64,000 bases of DNA, from positions 92,393 through 156,392 of the forward strand of contig JAFQQM010000023.1 of the NCBI GenBank assembly GCA_017410585.1, read 5' to 3'. The notes below the pieces were generated by a model. It was not told where the DNA came from, did not search any database, and worked only from the letters and a program-made list of their open reading frames with translations. This document shows positions 28,208 to 36,491 of this stretch, in pieces (positions within the stretch are counted from its first letter, which is position 1; the number at the start of each line of letters is the position of its first letter). This stretch comes from Clostridia bacterium. GTDB lineage: Bacteria > Bacillota > Clostridia > Oscillospirales > Acutalibacteraceae. The translations under genes and the position numbers were made by a program.

Positions 28208-28746
28208 CCTTTACCTTGATGAAACCATAAATATAAGCATACCACCGACAAACTGATATTGCCGTATACCGTTAACACCAACGACAGCAACGACAAGATC
28301 GCAAGAAAAATCGCCGAAACAAGGGTTCTGCCTCTCCCCTCCGGCAAACACTGTCCACCGTCCAGAGGATAGATGGGCAACAAATTAAAACCGCCAAGTA
28401 ACAGATGGATCGCCATCCAATCGGCATTTCCGTGCAGTAGCCACAACAAACCGGCGGTCAACAGATTGACCAACGGTCCGCCAAGCGCAACCAATAGATG
28501 TTTCCCTTGCGACAGCGGAGAATCGGCCAGTTGCAGACACATACCGAAGGCAGAAAAACGGATCTCACGCGGTTTGCTTCCCAGCAGAAGAAGCATCAGC
28601 AGATGTCCGCATTCGTGCATAACTGCCGCCAGCAGACAGCGAGCGGTCATCGCACCTTGCTGGTTCGAACATAACAAGGCTAACATTGCCGGAAACAGCA
28701 AACTAAAACGGACGCGAATACCCCCTACCGTGTAACTCGGCGTCAC
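28204..28746 (-). CDS. SpoIVFB-like site-2 metalloprotease (M50)
   Basis: This 180 aa membrane protein has the zinc motif HECGH at residues 44-48 and the second motif NLLPIYPLDGG at about 121-131, which supplies the metal-binding Asp. Several hydrophobic helices surround them. SpoIVFB cleaves pro-SigmaK in the outer forespore membrane. The position two genes after spoIVA supports that role. It starts with a GTG overlapping the preceding stop by 4 nt. It is shorter than B. subtilis SpoIVFB (288 aa) and lacks the C-terminal CBS domain that binds ATP. Confidence 0.8.
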   Translation of the reverse strand: MTPSYTVGGIRVRFSLLFPAMLALLCSNQQGAMTARCLLAAVMHECGHLLMLLLLGSKPREIRFSAFGMCLQLADSPLSQGKHLLVALGGPLVNLLTAGLLWLLHGNADWMAIHLLLGGFNLLPIYPLDGGQCLPEGRGRTLVSAIFLAILSLLSLVLTVYGNISLSVVCLYLWFHQGKG

Positions 28747-28964
28747 GCCACATCCTCCGTTTGCTGACCGTCCGGCTCGCCAAACAGTTCCGTAATACCG
28801 GCGTCCACCAAGCGGTTATCCGCCATCAGCCAATTCCATCCGTTCTTCCACTCGGCGTACAGCGGACCTCCCACCAAGCGCACCAGCAGTAGCGTCAGCA
28901 AGATGACCGCCGTCACCGCACACTGCGTGATCAGCAATCCGAGCGTTCCTTTTTCTCCACTCAT
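28743..28964 (-). CDS. Small single-pass membrane protein between spoIVA and the SpoIVFB-like gene
   Basis: The 73 aa protein has a short cytoplasmic start, one membrane helix (about residues 10-31, TQCAVTAVILLTLLLVRLV) and an acidic tail of about 40 residues. It overlaps spoIVA by 4 nt and the protease by 4 nt. In B. subtilis SpoIVFB is preceded by SpoIVFA, a single-pass protein with a LytM domain that holds the protease inactive. The position and topology suggest a reduced SpoIVFA-like partner without LytM, but I see no sequence proof. BofA is another possible analogue. Confidence 0.72.
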   Translation of the reverse strand: MSGEKGTLGLLITQCAVTAVILLTLLLVRLVGGPLYAEWKNGWNWLMADNRLVDAGITELFGEPDGQQTEDVA

Positions 28965-30439
28965 ACGATAATGCAGATCAAACCGCTGCAACCTTCGTTG
29001 ATGATGCGTTCCACCGTCTCTTTGAGTTTCATACGCGCATCCATCGGCATTCGCGCCAGTTTGTTATGCAAGCCTTCGTTGACCAAGCCATACAAGGACG
29101 TACCGAAAATATTGGATTCCCAGATCTTTTCGGGAGCATCTTCAAACTCCCGCAACAGATACGCCACCAGTTCTTCGGATTGTTTTTCGGAGCCGACGAT
29201 CGGCGAGACTTCGGTCATAATGTCCGCACGCAACATATGAATGGACGGCGCCTGCGCGCGTAACCGCACGCCGTATCGGCCGGATTGCTTGATGATCTCC
29301 GGCTCATCCAACTGCATCTCTTCCAGCGTCGGCATCACAATACCATAGCCGGTCGCCTCCACCTCATCCAACGCATTCTTGAATTTCTCGTAGCGCTTGG
29401 CGGTGGCCGCCAACGTCATAACCGTATCCATCACTGCCGCCTCATCCGGCAGATCCATACCGGTCACTTCCCCGAGCAAACGATAGAACAGATCGGGTTG
29501 CAGTTGCAAAGAGATCAAGGCCGATCCCTGCCCGAGGCAGATCTCCTTAACACGACCGTTGTCGATATACTCGCAGGCAAGCAATTTATCCACCAGACCG
29601 CCGACGTCCCGCAATTTGGAAAGGCTTTCTGCCGCCTCGATCATCGCCTTGAGCAGACCGGTGCGGACAGGATGTTCTTTATCCAGCATCAGCATCCAAC
29701 GCGGCATATCAAAATCCAGTTCACGCACAGGAAATTCATAAAGGATCCGCTCTAAAATGCGACGGATCTCTTCCTCGCTGACCGTCAAGCAATCCACCGG
29801 ACAAACCGGCACACCGTATTCCTCCTCCAAGCGTGCGGCAAGTTGTTGAACCGAAGCGCTTTGCGGGTCGGTGGTGTTGAGCAACACCGCAAACGGCTTA
29901 TTGATCGTCTGCAATTCCGACACAATGCGGCGTTCTGCCTCCGCGTATTCCTCCCGAGGAATATCTCCGATCGATCCGTCGGTAGTCACCAACAAGCCGA
30001 TAGTCGAATGCTCGGTAATGACCTTTTGCGTGCCGATCTCGGCGGCGAGGTTAAACGGTACTTCTTCCTCAAACCACGGCGTTTTAACCATACGGGGGGC
30101 TTCGTTTTCGATGTAGCCGAGCGCCGACGGCACGATATACCCGACACAATCGATCAGCCGCACGTCCATACCGGCCGATTTGTCGATCGTGATATGTGCC
30201 GCCGTTTCAGGGATGAATTTCGGTTCGGTGGTCATAATGGTGCGCCCTGCCGCCGATTGCGGCAGTTCATCGACGGTACGTTCCCGTAGCGCATCGTCCT
30301 GCATATTCGGCAACACCAACGTATCCATAAACCGTTTAATGAAGGTGGATTTGCCGGTACGCACCGGCCCGACGACGCCAAGTAAGATCCCGCCACCGGT
30401 GCGGGCCGCAATATCCTGATAGATCGAAGTGGATGTCAT
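28961..30439 (-). CDS. spoIVA: Stage IV sporulation protein A
   Basis: SpoIVA is the ATPase that polymerises on the forespore surface as the base of the spore coat. The 492 aa protein has Walker A GPVRTGKS at about 24-31 and the threonine-rich switch (TTEPKFIPETAAH). The C-terminal region anchors to SpoVM in model species. The length is identical to the usual 492. A SigE-like promoter lies upstream, as expected for a mother-cell gene. Its 3' end overlaps the small membrane protein gene. Confidence 0.96.
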   Translation of the reverse strand: MTSTSIYQDIAARTGGGILLGVVGPVRTGKSTFIKRFMDTLVLPNMQDDALRERTVDELPQSAAGRTIMTTEPKFIPETAAHITIDKSAGMDVRLIDCVGYIVPSALGYIENEAPRMVKTPWFEEEVPFNLAAEIGTQKVITEHSTIGLLVTTDGSIGDIPREEYAEAERRIVSELQTINKPFAVLLNTTDPQSASVQQLAARLEEEYGVPVCPVDCLTVSEEEIRRILERILYEFPVRELDFDMPRWMLMLDKEHPVRTGLLKAMIEAAESLSKLRDVGGLVDKLLACEYIDNGRVKEICLGQGSALISLQLQPDLFYRLLGEVTGMDLPDEAAVMDTVMTLAATAKRYEKFKNALDEVEATGYGIVMPTLEEMQLDEPEIIKQSGRYGVRLRAQAPSIHMLRADIMTEVSPIVGSEKQSEELVAYLLREFEDAPEKIWESNIFGTSLYGLVNEGLHNKLARMPMDARMKLKETVERIINEGCSGLICIIV

Positions 30440-30475
30440 GACTATTTCCTCCTGTCCGCTGTTTATCTTCTGTAC

Positions 30476-30505
30476 AGTATACGGACAGACATCCGAAAAT
30501 ATGAC
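30476..30505 (-). promoter_or_regulatory. Candidate SigmaE promoter of spoIVA
   Basis: Minus strand GTCATATT (30498-30505), 14 bp spacer, CGTATACT (30476-30483). The -35 box equals the SigmaE consensus and the -10 matches CATACAnT at five positions. spoIVA is a known SigmaE gene. Confidence 0.7.
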
Positions 30506-30506
30506 A

Positions 30507-30537
30507 ACCCACCCGACACTTTCGGTATCGGGTGGGT
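30507..30537 (-). terminator. Terminator after the GH39-like gene
   Basis: Stem ACCCACCCGA / TCGGGTGGGT with an 11-nt loop, then TTGTCATATTTT on the minus strand. The same T-rich stretch forms the spoIVA -35 region. Confidence 0.7.
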
Positions 30538-30542
30538 CAAAG

Positions 30543-31868
30543 TTAAAAGGTATACGGATCGGCGTTACCGTCTGACAGCAGGATATAGTAGATACCGTCC
30601 GGTCGGCAGGTGACCGTTACCGCTTCGGTATACGTTCCCTCGCAGATGACGCGGAAGCCGGATGCATCGGTCGACTCGTAGACGGTCAGATGTTTACCGT
30701 CGGCATTTTCTGCCGCGACGGTCAGCGGCCGTTCTTCGCCGTTGAAGTTACTGACAAGGCAACACAAGCCGCCGTCAAAAGCGGCCGCCAGCGCCGGTAG
30801 GTCGGCGGTGACCGCCAAGCGGTCTCCTGCCTCAAACAGCCGTGCAAATGCCGCAAAGGAATGAATGACCGGCGAAAAATCCAAGGTCCGCAGATCAACC
30901 CAGCCATTGTATTGGCTGCCGACGGACAGCACGTAATATTGCGCCATATCCACCGCATGCTCCTGCATAGCGATCATCGAAGCAGCGCAGAAGGCGGCCG
31001 CACGTTGGCTTTCCAGCATACGGAAGCCACCGCCCTCCAGACCGTAATTCCACTCGTTTAAGTGAGATTCGGTCCCCGTAAAACCGGCTTCATCCAACCC
31101 TTTTCGCACGTACTCTGCCGAAGCAACGATCTTCTCCACTTCCTCGGTGTAGATGTGCCATGAGAAGAAATCCAGCGGACAATCGTTTTGTTTAACAAAT
31201 TGCAGAAAGTCGTGAAACCACGTGATAAAGGATTGATAAAACGGGGTATCGTAGCCGCCGATCGCCGCATAAAAACCGCAGCTGCCGTAGCCGCCGATCT
31301 TTAGTTGCGGGAAGCAGGATTTCAAATGTCGGCTGGCAACACGGTACAGTTCAAAGTACTGTTCCTTGGTTCCCTGCCACATCGGCGGGTTTTCGGGCTC
31401 ATTCCAGATCTCCCAGTATTGGATGCCGTAGTGGAAGCCGTTTGCCCATCCCTCGTTATAATGGCGGACAATGTGTTCACAAATGACCGCCCATTTTTGG
31501 TTATCTATCGGCGGATAGCAGGTATACTTCTTAGTTCCCCATTCGATGGTCACACCAAGGCGATACACCACCTGTGCACCGTTTTGAATGAGTGTGGTAA
31601 TGTATTCATCGGTGTAGTGGAATTCATACGATGCCGGATCGGTCGGGTCAGCATCAAAATTGCGGAAGATATTGGGAACATCCACGAAATAACAGCCGCC
31701 GTAGATGCCACAGGCATCGTGTAGACGCGAACGCGGAACGCGGGCGTAACCGAATATCCGCTTAACCTCCGGTTGTTCGGTCTCCCAATGCGGTGCGTAC
31801 GGTGCACAGTTGACGCCGTGCAATTCGCGGATCTTACCGACCCGTTGATCGTGAATATGAACTTTCAT
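30543..31868 (-). CDS. Glycoside hydrolase, GH39-like (clan A TIM barrel)
   Basis: The 441 aa protein has the acid/base motif YWEIWNEPENPP and a probable nucleophile Glu in ESHLNEWN, typical of clan A retaining glycosidases; the spacing and the C-terminal beta-sandwich are most like GH39 (beta-xylosidase or alpha-iduronidase family). No signal peptide, so it acts on imported oligosaccharides. The ATG at 31868 directly follows the pepT stop (MKVHIHDQRVGK); the longer open frame upstream overlaps pepT and is not coding. Substrate not predictable by eye. Confidence 0.8.
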   Translation of the reverse strand: MKVHIHDQRVGKIRELHGVNCAPYAPHWETEQPEVKRIFGYARVPRSRLHDACGIYGGCYFVDVPNIFRNFDADPTDPASYEFHYTDEYITTLIQNGAQVVYRLGVTIEWGTKKYTCYPPIDNQKWAVICEHIVRHYNEGWANGFHYGIQYWEIWNEPENPPMWQGTKEQYFELYRVASRHLKSCFPQLKIGGYGSCGFYAAIGGYDTPFYQSFITWFHDFLQFVKQNDCPLDFFSWHIYTEEVEKIVASAEYVRKGLDEAGFTGTESHLNEWNYGLEGGGFRMLESQRAAAFCAASMIAMQEHAVDMAQYYVLSVGSQYNGWVDLRTLDFSPVIHSFAAFARLFEAGDRLAVTADLPALAAAFDGGLCCLVSNFNGEERPLTVAAENADGKHLTVYESTDASGFRVICEGTYTEAVTVTCRPDGIYYILLSDGNADPYTF

Positions 31869-31869
31869 C

Positions 31870-33084
31870 TCAATCCCCCTTAAAATCAGCATAAGACGAT
31901 ACCAGATGGACAAGTGCCTCGGTAGCGGCATCCATCTCCTCAATGCAAGCAAACTCCAGCCGGCTGTGGAAAAAATAGCCGCCGGTGCCGAGATTGGGGC
32001 ACGGCAGGCCGCGGAAGGACAATTCCGCACCGTCGGTGCCGCCACGGATGGGACGGCTGACCGGCGTACCGCCGGCGGCGGTGACCGCCGCATACGCCTT
32101 CTCCATCAAATACCAATGTTCGCGGATAGGGCCGGCCATATTGCGATACGCATCCGTCAAGCGGACCTCCACCGTCCCCTCTCCGTATTGGGCGTTTAGC
32201 GTGGCGGCGATCGCCAACATCTGCGCTTTTCGCTGTTCCAACTTTTGCTCGTCGTGGTCACGGAGAATGTAACGCATCACCGTTTTGTCCACGTTGCCGT
32301 TTTGGCCGTTTAAGTGATAGAAGCCCTCGTCCCCTTCCGTGGTCTCAGGGCGCTCGGACGCGGGAATTTGTGCATCAAATTCCGATGCCACACGCAAAGC
32401 GTTGATCATACGCCCCTTGGCCGAGCCGGGGTGGCAGTTGATGCCGGAGATGACCACCTCCGCCGAAGCGGCGTTGAAAGTCTCGAACTCTACCTCACCA
32501 AAGGCGCCACCGTCGGCGGTATACGCCGCATCAGCGCCAAACAGCGGAATGTCAAACCGATCCGCACCGCGGCCGATCTCCTCATCCGGCGTAAACGCCA
32601 CCGCAATGCGGCCGTGCGGCACCTCGGGATGTTCTTTGAAGTATTCCGCCATCGTCAAGATCTCGGCAATACCGGCCTTATCGTCTGCACCGAGCAGGGT
32701 GTTGCCGTCGGTTACGATCAGCCGCTTGCCGACGCATTGCGGCGGGATCTTGGATTTGGCCAGCACACTGCCGTTCTCAAGGCGGATATCCTCACCGGTG
32801 CAGGTAATGATACGCGGTCGCACCGGACTGCTCGGCACGTCAGCGACCGTGTCGAGGTGAGCGATCAAACCGATGCAGAAATCGCTGTCGGTGTTACCCG
32901 AAATCATTCCGTACAGATAACCGTTGCCGTCGATCTGCACCTTTTCAAAACCCAGTTCCCGCATTTCCGCCGCCAAAGCTTTGGCAAAGACGCGCTGTGA
33001 AGCGGTGGAGGGGCACTCCGGATTGGATTCATCCGAGGCGGTATCAAACGTCACGTAGCGCAGTAAGCGCTCATAAGCTTTCAT
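31870..33084 (-). CDS. pepT: Peptidase T (tripeptide aminopeptidase)
   Basis: PepT removes the N-terminal residue of tripeptides in the cytoplasm. The 404 aa protein has the zinc ligands of the M20 family: IAHLDTVAD, LLGADDKAGIAE, FTPDEEIGRGAD and the C-terminal GGTDGAELSFRG. The ATG at 33084 is preceded by GGAGG. It lies between a DUF5662 gene (4-nt overlap) and the GH39-like gene (1-nt gap), so the three are one transcript. Confidence 0.95.
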   Translation of the reverse strand: MKAYERLLRYVTFDTASDESNPECPSTASQRVFAKALAAEMRELGFEKVQIDGNGYLYGMISGNTDSDFCIGLIAHLDTVADVPSSPVRPRIITCTGEDIRLENGSVLAKSKIPPQCVGKRLIVTDGNTLLGADDKAGIAEILTMAEYFKEHPEVPHGRIAVAFTPDEEIGRGADRFDIPLFGADAAYTADGGAFGEVEFETFNAASAEVVISGINCHPGSAKGRMINALRVASEFDAQIPASERPETTEGDEGFYHLNGQNGNVDKTVMRYILRDHDEQKLEQRKAQMLAIAATLNAQYGEGTVEVRLTDAYRNMAGPIREHWYLMEKAYAAVTAAGGTPVSRPIRGGTDGAELSFRGLPCPNLGTGGYFFHSRLEFACIEEMDAATEALVHLVSSYADFKGD

Positions 33085-33620
33085 TTTTTCTTTTCCTCCT
33101 TCAACCATTGGCGGGTGGTGGCAAACACCGCATCCTCGCCTTTTTCCGCCAACAACCGCAGCAGAATTTCCAACCGGCGGGCGGTTTCGGGATGCATCGC
33201 GTGGCGGGCGTTGCCGTTTAAGAAATAGGTCAGTGAGGATTCGTCGGTATAAGCATCCCCCTGATAGGTCTTGCTGGCCGCCATACGGTCGCACAGCATC
33301 TCCACCAAATAGCGGGTCGGCATCTCGACCGGCTCCATACGGCGGCGAACGGGATGATAATCGGTCCAATATTCAAAGTGATGCTTGTTGCGCCCCTTAT
33401 GGTGCATCCACGCCTGCGAATAGCCGTTCTCTCGGCGCTCGATGTCGTTGGGACTGCGGGTGCCTTGATAATACTTTGCGCCCTGCCGAAATTCGGTCGG
33501 GGTGTATTTGGAAAGATCGTGAAACAGCCCTTGCCAGCCGAGACCGGCTTTCAGACAATGGGCAATTACTTTATGGCGGTGCTTGGTCACCGTACAAAAA
33601 TGCTTCCACGCGTGTGACAT
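33081..33620 (-). CDS. DUF5662 family protein
   Basis: The 179 aa protein has the family pattern HWKHFCTVTKHRHKVI-like start (SHAWKHFCTVTKHRHKV), LFHDLSKYTPTEF, then HHKGRNKHHFEYW and a second half with MAASKTYQGDAYTDESSLTYF. The many conserved His and the HD of FHDLSKY suggest a metal-binding HD-like hydrolase, but no activity is established. AAGGAG precedes the ATG. Some databases call relatives catalase, which the sequence does not support. Confidence 0.8.
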   Translation of the reverse strand: MSHAWKHFCTVTKHRHKVIAHCLKAGLGWQGLFHDLSKYTPTEFRQGAKYYQGTRSPNDIERRENGYSQAWMHHKGRNKHHFEYWTDYHPVRRRMEPVEMPTRYLVEMLCDRMAASKTYQGDAYTDESSLTYFLNGNARHAMHPETARRLEILLRLLAEKGEDAVFATTRQWLKEEKKK

Positions 33621-33641
33621 AAACGAACTCCTTTTTATCGG

Positions 33642-33670
33642 TTGACAAAATACGCGTTTTGGTGTACATT
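33642..33670 (+). promoter_or_regulatory. SigA promoter of the fucU-like gene
   Basis: TTGACA (33642-33647), 17 bp spacer, TACATT (33665-33670). Confidence 0.72.
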
Positions 33671-33700
33671 GAAAGAAACGAATACGGGAGGAATCAACCT

Positions 33701-34135
33701 ATGCTGAAAAACATTCCGGCGATCCTTTCACCTGAACTGCTGAAGGTTCTTTGTGAGATGGGTCACAGCGACCGTCTGGTGATCGCTGACGGCAATTTCC
33801 CCGCCGAAAGTATCGGCAAAAACGCCATCGTCATCCGTGCGGACGGTCACAGCGCGACCGCTATGCTGGATGCCATTCTGACGGTGTTCCCATTGGACAC
33901 TTACGTAGAGAAACCGGTCAACCTGATGCAGGTGATGCCCGGTGATAAGGTGGAAACACCCATCTGGGATGAATACAAGGCCATCATCGCCAAGCACGAC
34001 GAGCGCGGCGCCGACACGGTCGGCGATATCGAGCGTTTTGAGTTCTATCGCCAAGCACGGGAAGCCTACGCCATTATCGCCACCAGCGAGAAGGCGCTGT
34101 ACGCCAACGTTATGTTACAAAAAGGCGTTATCTGA
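33701..34135 (+). CDS. fucU: RbsD/FucU family sugar mutarotase (fucose mutarotase-like)
   Basis: The family interconverts alpha and beta anomers of fucose or ribose. The 144 aa protein has the catalytic His in EMGHSDRLVIADGNFPAES and the C-terminal ATSEKALYANVMLQKGVI, which fit FucU better than RbsD. The ATG at 33701 has GGGAGG 10 bases upstream; longer in-frame starts lie in the promoter. It stands alone between two terminator-bounded units; a fucose pathway is not in the window. Gene symbol by family likeness only. Confidence 0.82.
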   Translation: MLKNIPAILSPELLKVLCEMGHSDRLVIADGNFPAESIGKNAIVIRADGHSATAMLDAILTVFPLDTYVEKPVNLMQVMPGDKVETPIWDEYKAIIAKHDERGADTVGDIERFEFYRQAREAYAIIATSEKALYANVMLQKGVI

Positions 34136-34145
34136 ACATTCCACC

Positions 34146-34185
34146 AAAAGCAGTCTCACGAAACCGTGAGGCTGCTTTTATTTTT
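34146..34185. terminator. Bidirectional terminator after fucU
   Basis: AAAAGCAGTCTCACG, loop AAAC, complementary arm, then TTTTATTTTT. It serves fucU and the converging GH43-clan gene. Confidence 0.87.
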
Positions 34186-35212
34186 GTTCCAGTTCCATAC
34201 AGACAACGTAGGTGTTGCCCTTGAAATCGTACGGTTGTTCGCCGTCGCCGGTGGCGCAAAATAGGTGGGTCGGTCTGCCGCTTTCGTCAAACAACAGCGA
34301 GGGACGTTCCAGATTGCCTTGAACGCTGGTGTGACCGTCCTGCCATTCCAGTTGACGGGAATACACCTTCGGTTGCGGCGCCACTTCAAAATGGATGCAA
34401 TCGTCGCTTTCAGCATAGAAACCGGCGCCCCATTCCCCCGTCAGTCCGCTACTGCCATTTTTGCTGTCATCCTTGGCAATGAGACAGAACTTGGAGCGGG
34501 CTACATCGTACCAAATAAAGGGATCTTCTATATGCCAGTCGGGATCGGCAAACTGCAAGATCGGTTGGTCGCACAAGCGGGTGAACTCCCCGTCGGGGCG
34601 GTCTGCCACCGCGATGCCGAGTTGCAACGGCTTACCAAAACCGGCACGGGATTTGTAGATCAGATAGGTCTTGCCGTCCGGCAGGATGATGGCCGACGGG
34701 TTGGTGGTGATGGTAGAGTCCCAATAGCGGCAGTCACGCGGCTCAAGAAGCGGTGTATCACACCGAACAAATTCCGCGTCGATATCATCCGCCACCGCCA
34801 AGCCGATGCGCTTGCGGTTCCAAGTCTCCAGCGAATATGCCAACGGGATCGAATCTGCATCGGTCGGAATATCGCCGCCATAGGTAGTGCCCATATAATA
34901 CAGATAATATTGACCGTTCCAATACTTGACGCAGGTGTTGTGGGTGTTCATCCCGTCGAAGTACTCTCTCCCACGGCGAGGCAATACCACCCGCTTAAAG
35001 GTATACGGACCGGCAGGCGTATCCGAGACCGCCTCGATCACTTCGCTGTTGAATACCCAGTTCCAGCCAAAACCGAAATCTTTCTTCCAACGGGAGCAGA
35101 AAAGATGATACTGCCCCTTGGCAAACACGACCGAGCAATCCCAGATATAATAGTCTTCCATCGCAAAAGCAACGGCGGCCTTGCCGCCGCGATAAGCAAA
35201 GTTTTCTGCCAT
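34178..35212 (-). CDS. Five-bladed beta-propeller glycoside hydrolase (GH43/GH32-clan-like)
   Basis: The 344 aa protein has repeated blades of the type DGKTYLIYKS, GQYYLYYMGTTYGG and SKFCLIAKDDS, with acidic residues at likely catalytic places (WDCSVVFAKG, HIEDPFIWYD). This is the fold of GH43, GH32, GH62 and GH130. I cannot choose the family. No signal peptide. The start is the ATG at 35212 (MAENFAYR); the open frame extends 15 codons further without a better ribosome binding site. It follows a membrane protein of unknown function by 4 bp. Confidence 0.75.
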   Translation of the reverse strand: MAENFAYRGGKAAVAFAMEDYYIWDCSVVFAKGQYHLFCSRWKKDFGFGWNWVFNSEVIEAVSDTPAGPYTFKRVVLPRRGREYFDGMNTHNTCVKYWNGQYYLYYMGTTYGGDIPTDADSIPLAYSLETWNRKRIGLAVADDIDAEFVRCDTPLLEPRDCRYWDSTITTNPSAIILPDGKTYLIYKSRAGFGKPLQLGIAVADRPDGEFTRLCDQPILQFADPDWHIEDPFIWYDVARSKFCLIAKDDSKNGSSGLTGEWGAGFYAESDDCIHFEVAPQPKVYSRQLEWQDGHTSVQGNLERPSLLFDESGRPTHLFCATGDGEQPYDFKGNTYVVCMELEQK

Positions 35213-35216
35213 CTCG

Positions 35217-36029
35217 TTACCCCCAAATACTGCTTTCGTGTTGCAACGGCTCGGCAATCTCTTCCGGCAATTCGATCAGCGTATATTCCACACGACCGGA
35301 ACCGTCCGACAGATACGCCGAGTTGACGTAATAATACGTCGTTCGGTCGACGTTAACGAAGCGAACGGATTGCAACCAAACCAATCGGTCGGCACCGAGC
35401 AGATCCACCGTCGCCATTTCCGGCTTATCCAAAATCAACTTGACCGTATCGGCACCTTGCAGGTCGAGGCGAAGGAAATCTTCCATCGCACGGACGGCGA
35501 AATCGGCAACGTCCTCGCCATCACAGACCCACGTGCGGTCATTACCGTTATAGTAGTACTTTAAGACCACTTCTTTATATTCGGTCGGGCAAAACAAATT
35601 GCCGTAGATATCCGTGACGATCGGATAGTCCATTCGGTTATCCACTTCCAGATAGTAACTGTTGGTGCTACCCAGTGCCGTAGCAGGGATCTTATACGCA
35701 AACATCGGCTTGCCGGCAACCGACATATCGTACAGATGCAGACCGGTGGCTTCGTATACTTTCCCGTTGACGGTAAAGGCAGTATCTTGGTACGTTTTCT
35801 CTTGAATCAACGGGATGCGTTTTCCCTCGGTCGTCCAGCCGTTGCCGTTTAAGACCAGCATCGGCACCAACAGCAACGCCAAGCCGGCAACAAACGCCAC
35901 CGCCATCAGGATGGTGCGTTTATTCCAGCAGAGTTTTTTGCGGTCGGTCAGTTGCCATACCAGCCAAACGATCGCCCCGAGCAGCAAAACGCCGCCAAGT
36001 ACCGATAAAATGATCAAAAAAGTCTTCAT
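35217..36029 (-). CDS. Two-helix membrane protein of unknown function
   Basis: I do not recognise this 270 aa protein. It has two N-terminal membrane segments (about residues 3-26 and 40-61), then about 205 extracytoplasmic residues with YYLEVDNRMDYPIVTD, YYYNGNDRTWVCDG and ILDKPEMATV. No motif suggests an enzyme. Four bases separate it from the glycosidase gene, so both probably share a transcript; a sensor or receptor role is only a guess. Confidence 0.72.
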   Translation of the reverse strand: MKTFLIILSVLGGVLLLGAIVWLVWQLTDRKKLCWNKRTILMAVAFVAGLALLLVPMLVLNGNGWTTEGKRIPLIQEKTYQDTAFTVNGKVYEATGLHLYDMSVAGKPMFAYKIPATALGSTNSYYLEVDNRMDYPIVTDIYGNLFCPTEYKEVVLKYYYNGNDRTWVCDGEDVADFAVRAMEDFLRLDLQGADTVKLILDKPEMATVDLLGADRLVWLQSVRFVNVDRTTYYYVNSAYLSDGSGRVEYTLIELPEEIAEPLQHESSIWG

Positions 36030-36044
36030 AGTATTCTCCCAACT

Positions 36045-36464
36045 TTACGTTTTGTCTTCCGATTCATAGATATACATATCAATGTCTATTTCCGTTCTGG
36101 TTGCATGGCAAAAATCAATTATATCCAATGAAGGCGCAAGACACGGATTGCTATCGTCAATATAAATCTCCGGTACGATTGCCAAGCAAAAACGAACATC
36201 AAATTCACTTCGAATCTGATTTAACACGTCAATTTTACCAAGCAGACCCGATATCGTTTTTCTCATTTGGTTTTCAACACAAACATCATATTCATCGCAT
36301 TTTCCACAAGTCCAGTTAGAAAAATCGTATAAAGAGCCGTCTTTTCTGCGATCACCCAGTTTCCAGCTATCGTTTGGAATAATTCCTAATCTATCCGAAA
36401 CGATTTCGGGGTCAAAGTCACCAACAATACTGAAATATGTATAGCATCTATTTTTGGTTTCCAT
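36045..36464 (-). CDS. DUF4279 family protein
   Basis: The 139 aa protein starts CYTYFSIVGDFDPEIVSDRLGI and has IPNDSWKLGDRRKDGS, the DUF4279 signature. Function unknown. AT-rich codon use compared with neighbours suggests acquisition. AAAGGAAA precedes the ATG. Confidence 0.75.
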   Translation of the reverse strand: METKNRCYTYFSIVGDFDPEIVSDRLGIIPNDSWKLGDRRKDGSLYDFSNWTCGKCDEYDVCVENQMRKTISGLLGKIDVLNQIRSEFDVRFCLAIVPEIYIDDSNPCLAPSLDIIDFCHATRTEIDIDMYIYESEDKT

Positions 36465-36491
36465 ATTATTTCCTTTACAAATTCGTGTAAC

